Shown here: in pieces, positions 50,491 through 59,651 of the stretch | Layout of the letters: every line of letters starts with the position of its first letter | How positions within the stretch are numbered: the stretch's first letter is position 1 | Origin: CAKSQL01 sp045649415 | GTDB lineage: Bacteria > Bacillota > Clostridia > UBA1381 | Length of the DNA: 64,000 bases | Direction: 5' to 3' | NCBI GenBank assembly: GCA_045649415.1 | Contig: JAZRPY010000005.1 | Span: 1 to 64,000, forward strand | Translations under genes and position numbers: made by a program | The notes under the pieces: generated by a model | What the model saw: only the letters and a program-made list of their open reading frames with translations | Told to the model about the DNA's origin: nothing | Database searches by the model: none

Positions 50491-52668
50491 ATGAAAATTA
50501 TTAAGAGAAGTGGCGCAGAGGTTGTTTTTGACCCAGAAAAAATTATAGTAGCCGTATCAAAAGCAAATGAAAGTGTTGTTCCCAGTGCAAGAATGACACC
50601 AATTCAAATTAAGCGTATTGCAGAAGATGTTGAAAGTGCTGCAATGAATATTAACCGTTCATTAAGCGTGGAAGAAATTCAGGATATGGTCGAGGACCAG
50701 ATAATGAATCAACGAGCATTTGATGTTGCAAGACGCTATATCACCTATCGTTACACTCGTGCCTTAGTCAGAAAGTCAAACACAACTGACGAGCAGATTA
50801 TGAGCTTGATTGAGTGCAACAATGAAGAGGTTAAGCAAGAAAATTCAAATAAAAACCCAACTGTCAACAGTGTTCAGCGTGACTATATGGCAGGTGAGGT
50901 CAGCAAGGATATCACAAAGAGAGTTCTCCTCCCTTCCGATATCGTTCAGGCACACGAGCAAGGACTTATCCATTTCCATGATGCTGACTATTTTGCTCAG
51001 CATATGCATAACTGTGACCTGGTTAATCTTGAGGATATGCTCCAGAATGGTACAGTTATCAGTGGTACCTTAATTGAAACTCCTCATAGCTTTTCAACTG
51101 CTTGTAACATTGCAACCCAGATTATTGCTCAGGTTGCTTCCTGTCAATATGGTGGTCAGAGTATAAGCTTGACTCATCTTGCACCATTCGTTGATGTAAG
51201 TCGCAAGAAAATAAGAAGGCAGATTGAAGAGGAATTAAATCTTGTGGGTAATTCCTTATCGGCTGAAGAAATTGATAAAATGACCGAGAAAAGACTTCGT
51301 GAAGAGGTTAAGGACGGTGTTCAAACAATTCAATATCAGGTTGTTACTCTTATGACAACTAATGGCCAAGCTCCATTCGTTACTGTGTTTATGTATCTTG
51401 GAGAAGCTAAGAACGAACAGGAAAGAAACGACCTTGCATTGATTATTGAAGAAACCTTGAGGCAAAGATACAAGGGCGTAAAGAACGAAAATGGTGTATG
51501 GATTACACCTGCATTCCCGAAACTTATCTATGTTCTTGAAGAGGATAATATTCATCCCGACAGTAAGTACTACTACTTAACCGAGCTTGCAGCTAAGTGT
51601 ACTGCAAAGAGAATGGTTCCTGACTATATCTCCGAAAAGATTATGCTTAAGAATAAAATCGACACGAATGGTGATGGAAACTGCTACACATGTATGGGTT
51701 GCAGAAGCTTCCTTACTCCTTATGTTGATGAAAATGGCAAGCCAAAATACTATGGCAGATTTAATCAGGGCGTTGTAACTGTAAATCTTGTTGATATTGG
51801 CCTGTCAGCTCAGGGTGATATGGATAAGTTCTGGAAAATATTCGACGAGAGAATGGAATTGTGCCACAGAGCATTGCAATGTCGTCACGAACGCTTGTCG
51901 GGAACTTTATCCGATGCTGCTCCTATTTTATGGCAACACGGTGCACTTTTAAGACTTGAAAAAGGCGAAACAATTGACAAATATCTCCATGGTGGATATT
52001 CAACTATTTCCTTAGGCTATGCAGGTCTTTGGGAATGTGTATATAGTTTGAATGGTAAGAAGCTTACCGAGCCTGAGGGTGAAGCATTAGGTCTTGAAAT
52101 TATGAAAAAGCTTAATGAATATACTGCAAAGTGGAAGGCTGAAGAATGCATTGACTATTCAATATATGGCACACCATTGGAAAGCACAACCTACAAGTTC
52201 GCAAAATCCTTGCAAAAGCGTTTTGGTATCGTAAAGGGTGTTACAGATAAAAACTATATCACCAACAGCTACCATGTGCATGTTACCGAGGACATTGATG
52301 CATTTGATAAGCTTGCATTGGAAGCGAAATTCCAGGCATTGTCACCAGGTGGTGCAATTTCCTATGTGGAAGTACCAAATATGCAGAATAACATTGAAGC
52401 TGTTTTATCAGTTATGAATTTCATATATGATAACATTATGTATGCAGAATTGAACACAAAGAGCGACTATTGTCAGATTTGTGGCTTTGACGGTGAAATT
52501 GAAATCAAGGAAGATGCTGATGGAAAGCTTATCTGGGAATGCCCGAACTGTAAAAACACCGATCAGAACAAGCTAAATGTTGCAAGGCGTACCTGTGGCT
52601 ACATCGGTACTCAATTCTGGAATCAGGGTAGAACTCAGGAAATCAAGGAAAGAGTTTTGCATCTGTAA
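50491..52668 (+). CDS. nrdD: Anaerobic ribonucleoside-triphosphate reductase (class III)
   Basis: Glycyl-radical enzyme making dNTPs without oxygen, 725 aa. N-terminal ATP-cone (MKIIKRSGAEVVFDPEKI, about 1-95) gives allosteric activity control. The C-terminal Zn site is CQICGFDG...CPNCKN and the glycyl-radical site is RTCGYIGTQFWNQGR (Gly near 705). AGAAAGG lies rather far (13 bases) from the ATG. Followed 18 bp later by its activase gene nrdG. Confidence 0.97.
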   Translation: MKIIKRSGAEVVFDPEKIIVAVSKANESVVPSARMTPIQIKRIAEDVESAAMNINRSLSVEEIQDMVEDQIMNQRAFDVARRYITYRYTRALVRKSNTTDEQIMSLIECNNEEVKQENSNKNPTVNSVQRDYMAGEVSKDITKRVLLPSDIVQAHEQGLIHFHDADYFAQHMHNCDLVNLEDMLQNGTVISGTLIETPHSFSTACNIATQIIAQVASCQYGGQSISLTHLAPFVDVSRKKIRRQIEEELNLVGNSLSAEEIDKMTEKRLREEVKDGVQTIQYQVVTLMTTNGQAPFVTVFMYLGEAKNEQERNDLALIIEETLRQRYKGVKNENGVWITPAFPKLIYVLEEDNIHPDSKYYYLTELAAKCTAKRMVPDYISEKIMLKNKIDTNGDGNCYTCMGCRSFLTPYVDENGKPKYYGRFNQGVVTVNLVDIGLSAQGDMDKFWKIFDERMELCHRALQCRHERLSGTLSDAAPILWQHGALLRLEKGETIDKYLHGGYSTISLGYAGLWECVYSLNGKKLTEPEGEALGLEIMKKLNEYTAKWKAEECIDYSIYGTPLESTTYKFAKSLQKRFGIVKGVTDKNYITNSYHVHVTEDIDAFDKLALEAKFQALSPGGAISYVEVPNMQNNIEAVLSVMNFIYDNIMYAELNTKSDYCQICGFDGEIEIKEDADGKLIWECPNCKNTDQNKLNVARRTCGYIGTQFWNQGRTQEIKERVLHL

Positions 52669-52686
52669 AGCCTGGGTATATTTAAT

Positions 52687-53250
52687 ATGAATTACGCAGT
52701 AATCAAGAAAAATGATATCGCCAATGGTGTTGGCGTTCGGGTATCCTTGTTTGTGAGTGGATGCCGACACCATTGCAAAAACTGTTTCAACAAGGAAGCC
52801 TGGGACTTTAACTATGGTCTTCCCTTTACCGATGAGGTTATTGAGGATATTATAAAATCCTCTGCTCCTCAACACATAAATGGGTTATCTCTGCTTGGTG
52901 GTGAACCTTTTGAGCCTGAAAATCAGGATGGAATTTTAAAGCTCGTGAAGGCTTTTAAAAAAGAATATCCCAATAAGGATATATGGTGCTACACAGGCTT
53001 TTCCTTTACTGATGACCTACTTTCAGGAGCTCACCCCGACAAAGCAAAGGTGAGAGAAATTTTAGAGCATCTCGATATTTTAGTTGACGGAAAGTTTGTT
53101 GAAGAATTAAAGGATGCAGGTCTTTTATTCAGAGGCTCATCAAATCAAAATATAATAGATGTTAAAAAATCCCTTACCGAAAACTCACTTGTTTTGGCAG
53201 AGGGTAAATGGGAAAGAAAAATGGGAAGCTTGAATATATATGATGCATAA
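52687..53250 (+). CDS. nrdG: Anaerobic ribonucleotide reductase-activating protein
   Basis: Radical-SAM activase that installs the glycyl radical on NrdD, 187 aa. The cluster motif is CRHHCKNC (CxxxCxxC, near 27-34) and SLLGGEPFEPENQ is the SAM-binding GGE motif. Same transcript as nrdD; terminator right after it. Confidence 0.96.
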   Translation: MNYAVIKKNDIANGVGVRVSLFVSGCRHHCKNCFNKEAWDFNYGLPFTDEVIEDIIKSSAPQHINGLSLLGGEPFEPENQDGILKLVKAFKKEYPNKDIWCYTGFSFTDDLLSGAHPDKAKVREILEHLDILVDGKFVEELKDAGLLFRGSSNQNIIDVKKSLTENSLVLAEGKWERKMGSLNIYDA

Positions 53251-53289
53251 AAAGAAGGTACGGATTTTAAAATCCGTACCTTCTTTTTT
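53251..53289 (+). terminator. Terminator of nrdDG
   Basis: 18-bp perfect palindrome AAAGAAGGTACGGATTTT and its complement, ending in a T run. Confidence 0.9.
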
Positions 53290-53348
53290 CACACACTTCA
53301 TAGTTTTTGCATATATTATAATATCAAAACAAAGAGTGGTGTTTTATA

Positions 53349-53519
53349 ATGATTAAATGCTTCAAATGCTTTAACCCCTGTTGTAAATCAGTTGGGTTGT
53401 CCTGCTTTAGCTTTTGTATAGGTATGATAACAGGTCTTTGTATGCCTATCTATGTAGTGGCAGTGCTTGAAACCCTGATGATTTTGTTTCTGGGATATAT
53501 GTGCCTTTTTAAATGGTAG
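53349..53519 (+). CDS. 56-aa cysteine-rich membrane peptide of unknown function
   Basis: ATG at 53349 to TAG at 53519. Six Cys lie in the first 25 residues (MIKCFKCFNPCCKSVGLSC is the start, then FSFC), one more at 31 and one near the C terminus. Two hydrophobic stretches (about 15-32 and 36-52) suggest a hairpin in the membrane. The ribosome binding site is weak (AGTGGTG). Family not recognised; lies between nrdG and spoVM. Confidence 0.55.
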   Translation: MIKCFKCFNPCCKSVGLSCFSFCIGMITGLCMPIYVVAVLETLMILFLGYMCLFKW

Positions 53520-53569
53520 TATTCCCTTGTATTTTTTTAATTTTTAAAGGAAAGGTGTTGAAATAATAA

Positions 53570-53641
53570 ATGAAGGTCGTTGTTTTTAAAATGCCTAAGC
53601 TTTTATCTAAAATCGTGGGCAGTATGCTTAAAATGAACTAA
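53570..53641 (+). CDS. spoVM: SpoVM-like 23-aa sporulation peptide
   Basis: The 23-residue product MKVVVFKMPKLLSKIVGSML plus a KMN end matches the plan of SpoVM, the amphipathic helix that recognises the convex forespore membrane and anchors SpoIVA: MK-xxx-(I/F)-K-(L/M)-P-K-x-L-x-x-I-V-x-(A/S)-ML. The key Pro-Lys (residues 9-10) and the following helix are present. It is three residues shorter than the Bacillus peptide. AAAGGTG lies 12 bases upstream. Confidence 0.75.
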   Translation: MKVVVFKMPKLLSKIVGSMLKMN

Positions 53642-53658
53642 AGTACATATCCTTACTA

Positions 53659-53690
53659 AAAAAAGTCTTTGCCTATGCAAAGACTTTTTT
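53659..53690. terminator. Bidirectional terminator between spoVM and the CDF gene
   Basis: AAAAAAGTCTTTGC / GCAAAGACTTTTTT, 14-bp perfect stem with four-base loop and T runs either side; its end overlaps the CDF stop codon. Confidence 0.85.
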
Positions 53691-54852
53691 AGTACATAAT
53701 ATCAATATTAAACACAGGTTCAAAGCTTTTATTTTCCTCTAAAATAATATCTATAACATTTTTTTCTAAAGTTTTTGTATCCGTATAATCCTCAGGCACT
53801 TCTAAATCGAATATAAGCTTAATATTACTATCCCCCATACTCACACGAAAATCGTGGATGTTAAGTCTTGAATCTATTCTCCTGATTGCCTTTAAAATCT
53901 GCTCTTTGATTTTTTTGGTATCCTCGCAGTCAACAGATATAGGGTCCATATGAATAACTATGTGCACTCCCAACTCTTTCTCAATTCTTTTTTCAAGCTC
54001 GTCTATTACATTATGGATTTTCACTATTTCCGAATCGTCAGGAACCTCTGCATGAACTGAGCCCATAATTCGTCCCGGTCCATAATCGTGGATAACCAAA
54101 TCGTGAACACCAACCACGCTGTCGGCGTTTAAAATCATATTGTTGATATCACTCACCAAGTTCTTATCTGGCATCTTACCTAAAAGCACACCAACTGTGT
54201 CAACTGCAATATCCCAGCCTGATTTTAAGATAATAAGGGATACTAAAACTCCCACTATTCCGTCAAGTCTATAAAAACCTGTTTTTTTAGCAAGAAAAAT
54301 CGCAATGATAACTGCACATGTGGAAACAACATCATTCAGGCTATCCTTTGCAGTTGCTACCAAGACCTTTGATTTTATTTTATCTCCCAAAAACTTGTTG
54401 TAGTTATACATCCAGAACTTAACAAGCACAGACAAAACCAAAATCAATATCATAAATATATTTAACTCAACAACTTTTGGCTCAATTATCTTTCCAATTG
54501 AGGATTTCAAAAGCTCAAAACCAAATAATATTATAATAAAGCCTACTATCATTGAGGATATATATTCCAATCTCCCATGTCCTAAGGGATGCTCACTATC
54601 GGCTCTTTTATTGCTTAATTTCGCACCAATTATTGCAACTGTTGATGCACCCGAATCTGAAAGATTATTGAAGGCATCAGAAATAATAGCAATACTCCCT
54701 GTTACTCCTCCTACTATAATTTTAGTAAGGAACAAAAAGATATTACACACTATTCCTAAAATCCCGCCTAAAACACCATACGCTTCTCTCACTCTCAGTG
54801 ATGATGTCTTATCATAATCCTTTATAAATTTTTTAACTATCAGCCTTATCAA
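53689..54852 (-). CDS. Cation diffusion facilitator (CDF) metal transporter
   Basis: 387 aa. Six transmembrane helices with the metal-site aspartates in ISDAFNNLSDSG (near 60) and the DSEHPLGHGRLEY motif (near 87), a second site in TAKDSLNDVVSTC (HxxxD position with TAKDS), then a cytoplasmic ferredoxin-like domain. An extra C-terminal region is present beyond the usual 300 aa. CDF proteins export Zn2+, Mn2+, Fe2+ or Co2+ by proton exchange; the D-x-x-x-D pattern (no His) of the second site resembles Mn2+/Fe2+ types, which is tentative. Confidence 0.88.
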   Translation of the reverse strand: MIRLIVKKFIKDYDKTSSLRVREAYGVLGGILGIVCNIFLFLTKIIVGGVTGSIAIISDAFNNLSDSGASTVAIIGAKLSNKRADSEHPLGHGRLEYISSMIVGFIIILFGFELLKSSIGKIIEPKVVELNIFMILILVLSVLVKFWMYNYNKFLGDKIKSKVLVATAKDSLNDVVSTCAVIIAIFLAKKTGFYRLDGIVGVLVSLIILKSGWDIAVDTVGVLLGKMPDKNLVSDINNMILNADSVVGVHDLVIHDYGPGRIMGSVHAEVPDDSEIVKIHNVIDELEKRIEKELGVHIVIHMDPISVDCEDTKKIKEQILKAIRRIDSRLNIHDFRVSMGDSNIKLIFDLEVPEDYTDTKTLEKNVIDIILEENKSFEPVFNIDIMY

Positions 54853-54867
54853 AGCTAATTTTCACCT

Positions 54868-55467
54868 CTATTCGATACCTAAAACAGATTTTGCAAGCTT
54901 ATCTGCAAGGTCATTATATTTATCCCCTGAATGACCTTTAACCTTTACAAAGCTAATTTCTACCTTGTCTCTGCACATTAAATACACATTCCTATAGTTA
55001 TTTGTACCTTCCTTTTTAGCTTGCCACTCACCTGTGCACCATTTTTCAATTCCTTCATAATCATAGTATATGATAACCCTTGGAATTTTATTTTCAACAC
55101 AGTATTTCATTATAAATTCTGCTCCTTTGATTTCCCCTGCAACATTTCTCATCTGGGACAAATCAAAGTCGGAAAAGGCAGAGGAAAATTGCATTTCCTT
55201 GCCTTCATAAAATAAAACTGCTCCAAAGGAAAATCTTCCGTCTGCTATATTATAGCTTCCGTCAACATAGGCGATTGCCGAGTCTTTATCTGTTTGTATA
55301 GCCTTTTCTTTATTCTCCATATACAAAACAGCATCCTCTTTGGTCATAAAGCCTTTATATTCTGCACCCGTAAAGCCTTCCACCATTTTTCGGCACTCGT
55401 CCCAGCTTGTGAAAATTCCTATTTCTCTTCCATTTCTGACAGCATAAAAATTCTTTTTCTTTGCCAT
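54868..55467 (-). CDS. rnhA: Ribonuclease HI with N-terminal viroplasmin domain
   Basis: 199 aa from the ATG at 55467. Residues about 1-48 form a viroplasmin-type RNA/DNA-hybrid-binding domain (KNFYAVRNGREIGIFTSWDE). The catalytic domain has Asp in AIAYVDGSYN, Glu in VAGEIKGAEF, Asp in IIYYDYEGIEKW and the C-terminal GHSGDKYNDLADKLA. It removes RNA from hybrids. Confidence 0.92.
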   Translation of the reverse strand: MAKKKNFYAVRNGREIGIFTSWDECRKMVEGFTGAEYKGFMTKEDAVLYMENKEKAIQTDKDSAIAYVDGSYNIADGRFSFGAVLFYEGKEMQFSSAFSDFDLSQMRNVAGEIKGAEFIMKYCVENKIPRVIIYYDYEGIEKWCTGEWQAKKEGTNNYRNVYLMCRDKVEISFVKVKGHSGDKYNDLADKLAKSVLGIE

Positions 55468-55554
55468 AACAAATTCCACTTTCTGTGTTTATTTATATAA
55501 TAATTCCCTCAAAACTTTTTAGCTTTAAACAAGCCTGTTTAGAGGGAAAATACT

Positions 55555-56895
55555 TTATATTACGATATTAAGCAGTACTACTGCTATTTTGAAAAATGCC
55601 GCCAAGGTTACAACATCCACCATTGTGGATAGTAACGGACTTGACATAACTGCAGGGTCAAAGCCAATTTTCTCTGCAAATAAAGGAAGCACACAACCAA
55701 CAACCTTTGCCATAGCAACAGTCACGATAATGGCTATACAAACAACCATTGCAACATCAAATCCAACTTTATCAAGAACCATTAGCTTTATAAATAAAAT
55801 CATTGCAAGGGTGATACCACATATAACTGCAACTCTTATTTCCTTCCAAATAACTCGGATTATATCTCCAAACTCAATTTCATTCAATGATATACCACGA
55901 ATTATAGAAGCTGCAGTCTGTCCTCCTGCGTTTCCACCTGTACCCGTCAGCATTGGAATAAAGCTGACTAAGATAGCATAATCCCTCATTGCAAACTCAT
56001 AGTGACTTATAATACTTCCTGTGAAAGTTGCAGAAAGCATCAATAACAAAAGCCAGGGAATTCTCTTTTTATAGGTTTCCCATATACCTGTTTTTAAGTA
56101 CACTTTATCCGACGGGGTAATAGCCGCCATGATTTCAATATCCTCAGTATTTTCTTCTTCTAAGACATCAATAGCGTCATCGACGGTGACAATACCAACA
56201 AGCCTTTCCTCTCTGTCAACTACAGGGATTGCTAAAAAATCATATTTACTGAACTGTCTTGCAACATCTTCTCGGTCCTCAATGGTGTTGGCATATATGA
56301 TATTGGTTTCCATTATATCGGAAATCATATCCTCTTTGTCTGCCAGAAGCATATCCTTTACCGAAACAAGACCTTTCAGCTTCCTATTCATATCTGTGAC
56401 ATAACAGGTGTAGATAGTTTCCTTGTCAACCCCTGTACGCCTTATTCTTGTGAAAGCATCCTCAACGGTCATATTTTCCTTTAAGTCAACATATTCCATT
56501 GTCATAATGCTTCCTGCACTATCCTTGGGATACTTTAATATCTCATTGATATTCTGTCGCATTTCACTATCTGTGTGCATCAGAATTCTTTTAACTACAT
56601 TTGCGGGCATTTCCTCGATAATATCAACAGCATCGTCAACATATAACTCCTCAATGACACTTTTTAATTCACTATCCGAAAATCCCGAAATCAAATCCTC
56701 CTGCATATCGGTTTCCAATTCAACGAAAACCTCTGCAGCAAGCTCCTTAGGTAAAAGCCTGAATAACAATGATAGCTTTTCCTTTGGCAGATCGCCGAAG
56801 AGAATTGCAATATCCACATCCTCCATTTCAGATAACTCCTCTTTAATGAGTGCATATTGCTTATTCTCCAAAAGTGATAATATCTTTTCTTCCAT
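55555..56895 (-). CDS. mgtE: Magnesium transporter MgtE
   Basis: 446 aa Mg2+ channel: acidic N domain (about 1-125), two CBS domains (about 130-250) and five transmembrane helices with LTGTGGNAGGQTAASIIRGI near residue 318. Cytosolic Mg2+ binding to the N and CBS domains closes the pore. Upstream a hairpin hides its ribosome binding site, and a short ORF lies before that. It follows PBP1A on the same strand. Confidence 0.95.
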   Translation of the reverse strand: MEEKILSLLENKQYALIKEELSEMEDVDIAILFGDLPKEKLSLLFRLLPKELAAEVFVELETDMQEDLISGFSDSELKSVIEELYVDDAVDIIEEMPANVVKRILMHTDSEMRQNINEILKYPKDSAGSIMTMEYVDLKENMTVEDAFTRIRRTGVDKETIYTCYVTDMNRKLKGLVSVKDMLLADKEDMISDIMETNIIYANTIEDREDVARQFSKYDFLAIPVVDREERLVGIVTVDDAIDVLEEENTEDIEIMAAITPSDKVYLKTGIWETYKKRIPWLLLLMLSATFTGSIISHYEFAMRDYAILVSFIPMLTGTGGNAGGQTAASIIRGISLNEIEFGDIIRVIWKEIRVAVICGITLAMILFIKLMVLDKVGFDVAMVVCIAIIVTVAMAKVVGCVLPLFAEKIGFDPAVMSSPLLSTMVDVVTLAAFFKIAVVLLNIVI

Positions 56896-56902
56896 TTATA
56901 CT

Positions 56903-56926
56903 CCTCCTTAATTCTTTTTAAGGAGG
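56903..56926 (-). promoter_or_regulatory. Hairpin sequestering the mgtE Shine-Dalgarno
   Basis: CCTCCTTAA / TTAAGGAGG, a perfect 9-bp stem with a six-base loop; its 3' arm on the mRNA is the AAGGAGG of mgtE, eight bases before the ATG. This should hold translation low unless the hairpin is opened. Confidence 0.7.
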
Positions 56927-56937
56927 GTAACACAACA

Positions 56938-57042
56938 TCAGAATACAAACACAGACAGATTATAAAAATGTCTATGATCATATTTTCCCAAATTGCATCG
57001 CCCACCAGGTTTCATACTATTGCCATTACTGCCTGTATCCAT
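56938..57042 (-). CDS. Possible 34-aa leader peptide of mgtE
   Basis: ATG at 57042 (AAGGAAG about nine bases upstream, inside AAGGAAGTGAGAG), 34 codons, TGA at 56938, 12 bases before the SD hairpin of mgtE. The product (MDTGSNGNSMKPGGRC at its start) resembles no known protein. A ribosome stopping here would cover the 5' arm of the hairpin. Its expression is not shown by sequence alone. Confidence 0.35.
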   Translation of the reverse strand: MDTGSNGNSMKPGGRCNLGKYDHRHFYNLSVFVF

Positions 57043-57074
57043 ACTCTCACTTCCTTTTCTTTGAATTTAAAATT

Positions 57075-59483
57075 TTATTCAGGTATAACTGTTACATCAT
57101 CATCAGGTGTTGGTTGAGGTGTTGACTGAGGTGCTTGTGTAGTCTGTGATGGTAAGGTTGGTACACCACTTTCTATTGGCCCTTCCTCAACATCCCCTCC
57201 AGCCTCCTCGCCCTCAGGAATTTCTATAACATCTCCTGTGATTTCATCAGTTGGTGTTGGTGACGGTTCTAATTCCTCATCACTTGGATGCACTCCGTCA
57301 CAATACTCTATTGGTCTTGTGCCTTTTATGAAATATTCGGCACTTCCATCACACATCTCCCCTGCAAGCTTTCCGGTTGCAGTACAAACATATGCCTTAG
57401 CAAGACTCGATGGCACCATAAACTCCTCACGAGGCAAATTCTCATGTACCTTCTTCATAACAAGTCCCCAAAGCTTTGCAGAAATATTTCCATATACTCC
57501 TGCCTTGCTGATTGAAGATGGAGTGTCAAATCCAAACCAGGCTGCACCCACATAATATGGAGTGTATCCAACAAACCACTTATCATGGTTATCATTTGTT
57601 GTACCTGTTTTTCCTGCCACAGGCATATTGGGAAGACTTGCAAGTCTTCCTGTGCCACTTGCCCCCTTAACAACTGAGGTTAAGAGATTTGTCATAATAA
57701 ATGCGGCTTCTCTTGAAACTGCCTTAGAGCCCTGAGGCTCATTCTCCAACAAGAGCTTACCTGTGTTATCAATTACCTTGGTATAAGTATATGGCTTCAT
57801 ATACTCACCCTGATTTGCAAATGCACCATATGCCGCTGCAAGCTCCTCTAAGCTCACGCCCTTGGTTAAACCACCAAGTGCCAACGGGCTTAGTGACTTA
57901 TCGTCATTAACAACCGAGCTTATATGGAAATTATTCTCAAGATACTTATAGCTTGTTTCTATCCCTAAATCCTGCAAAGCCCTCACAGCTGCAGTATTAG
58001 ATGAGATTTCAATTGCTTTTCTCAGTAGTATCTCACCCTTATAGCCACTATATGCATTACTTGGACTCCAATCCCCAATTGTTATTGCCTTATCCAATAA
58101 GACTGTGGCAGGGGTGAATTTCTTGGTGTCAATTCCAGGTCCGTAAACCGCCAATGGTTTCAAAGCAGAGCCGGGTTGACGATAGGTCTGTGTTGCACGA
58201 TTCAAACCACGACTATTGGTTTTTGGTCCTTTACCACCAATTATACCCTTAATCTCACCTGTTGTAGGCTCAATTATAATCATTGAAGCTTGTGCCTTTT
58301 GGGCAGCTGCTGAGGATGGGAAGTTCTGGTTGTTTTCAAAAACACTCTCCATTGCTGCCTGAATTTCATAATCCATTGTGGTGTAGATTTTTAATCCGCC
58401 ACTATACACCTGTTGACGGGCAAAGGTTTCAGAATATCCCTTTTTCGCCTGCAAATCGTTCATAACATCATTTATAACCTGGTCAACAAAATATGAATAT
58501 ACCTTTGATTTTTTCTGGGCGTGATTACCCCTTAATCCCAAATCAGTTTTAACTGCTTCTTCGTATTCTTCGTCAGTTATCTTTCCAAGCTCATTCATTT
58601 TTTTCAGAACAACATTTCTCTTTGATAACGCATTTTCAGGATTTCTCAAAGGGTCATAATAGGATGGTCTTTGAGTTATTCCTGCAATTGTGCACGCCTC
58701 GGTGAGTGTTAGCTCAGAGGCAGGCTTATCAAAGTACATATCTGCTGCTGCTTCAATACCATAGCAATTATTTGCAAAGAAAACAATGTTTAGATACATT
58801 GTTAAAATCTCGTCTTTGGAAAGCTCCTTTTCAAGAGCAACTGCTCGCATAATCTCCTTGATTTTTCTCATGGAGGAGCGTTCCTTTTCGTGAGTGATAT
58901 TTTTAATAACCTGTTGCGTTATTGTGCTTCCACCATAGGAGGCTCTTTTTCCTCCAAGCTTTTCAAAAACAAAACCCACAAAAGCACCAAAGGTTCTTTT
59001 TAAATCTACTCCATTATGCTCATAAAATCTTTCATCCTCAATAGAAACCACTGCTTCCTTCATAATATCAGGAATTTCATCAGGCTCTAACCATATACGA
59101 TTTCCATCCTCATAAAGTTGCTCAAGCTCATGGGAATTTCCAAGCTCGTCGTTATAGTAGATAATGGATGAATAATTAAGGGAAAGATTATCTATATGCA
59201 TATCCTTAATTTCTTTTGATACTGCAACATACATTCCCACGCCAATACAACTCAGTATAATAGCAACGATAAGTACAAGCATTATAATTGTTCTTATCAT
59301 CTCTTTCTTTAAGAACTTATTCTTTTTCGATTTTTTCTTTTTAGCTTTAGCTTCTATTTCACTAACCGATATTCGTCTTGTTTTTCCATCAGAAGCCGAA
59401 CTTTTATTTCTTGCAGAACTCCTTGTTTTAGAAGTGGATTTTCTGCTTCCAAACATAGATGATTTACTTCTCTGTCTTTTCAA
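57075..59483 (-). CDS. pbpA: Penicillin-binding protein 1A (bifunctional transglycosylase/transpeptidase)
   Basis: 802 aa class A PBP. Basic Ser-rich cytoplasmic tail, transmembrane helix (about residues 66-90), GT51 domain with EDERFYEHNGVD (catalytic Glu) and GGSTITQQVIKN, then the transpeptidase: SALK (SxxK) in RQPGSALKPLAVYG, SSNT (SxN) and KTGTT. A C-terminal Pro/Thr/Glu-rich tail (about 715-802) is low-complexity. It appears to start at TTG (59483) after GGAGG. Confidence 0.92.
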   Translation of the reverse strand: MKRQRSKSSMFGSRKSTSKTRSSARNKSSASDGKTRRISVSEIEAKAKKKKSKKNKFLKKEMIRTIIMLVLIVAIILSCIGVGMYVAVSKEIKDMHIDNLSLNYSSIIYYNDELGNSHELEQLYEDGNRIWLEPDEIPDIMKEAVVSIEDERFYEHNGVDLKRTFGAFVGFVFEKLGGKRASYGGSTITQQVIKNITHEKERSSMRKIKEIMRAVALEKELSKDEILTMYLNIVFFANNCYGIEAAADMYFDKPASELTLTEACTIAGITQRPSYYDPLRNPENALSKRNVVLKKMNELGKITDEEYEEAVKTDLGLRGNHAQKKSKVYSYFVDQVINDVMNDLQAKKGYSETFARQQVYSGGLKIYTTMDYEIQAAMESVFENNQNFPSSAAAQKAQASMIIIEPTTGEIKGIIGGKGPKTNSRGLNRATQTYRQPGSALKPLAVYGPGIDTKKFTPATVLLDKAITIGDWSPSNAYSGYKGEILLRKAIEISSNTAAVRALQDLGIETSYKYLENNFHISSVVNDDKSLSPLALGGLTKGVSLEELAAAYGAFANQGEYMKPYTYTKVIDNTGKLLLENEPQGSKAVSREAAFIMTNLLTSVVKGASGTGRLASLPNMPVAGKTGTTNDNHDKWFVGYTPYYVGAAWFGFDTPSSISKAGVYGNISAKLWGLVMKKVHENLPREEFMVPSSLAKAYVCTATGKLAGEMCDGSAEYFIKGTRPIEYCDGVHPSDEELEPSPTPTDEITGDVIEIPEGEEAGGDVEEGPIESGVPTLPSQTTQAPQSTPQPTPDDDVTVIPE

Positions 59484-59520
59484 GGCACTTTTCCTCCTTG
59501 CTATAATTGGTTATACACAT

Positions 59521-59549
59521 ATTATAGTACATTTTTTAAGATTTTGCAA
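59521..59549 (-). promoter_or_regulatory. PBP1A gene promoter
   Basis: TTGCAA (complement of 59544-59549), 17-bp spacer, TATAAT (complement of 59521-59526). Confidence 0.65.
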
Positions 59550-59594
59550 CCATTTGTCCAAAAAAAACCATCTAATTAAAAAATACACATCTAT

Positions 59595-59623
59595 TTGACA
59601 AAATTTAGCTTTTATAGTATAAT
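59595..59623 (+). promoter_or_regulatory. rlmD promoter
   Basis: Perfect TTGACA (59595-59600), 17-bp spacer and TATAAT (59618-59623). Confidence 0.8.
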
Positions 59624-59651
59624 ATCAGGTAATATTTTGTGGGTATAGAAG

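Noticed and set aside
56896..57074. M-box (Mg2+) riboswitch upstream of mgtE
   Set aside because: None of the conserved M-box blocks could be recognised; a simple SD hairpin and a short ORF are seen instead.
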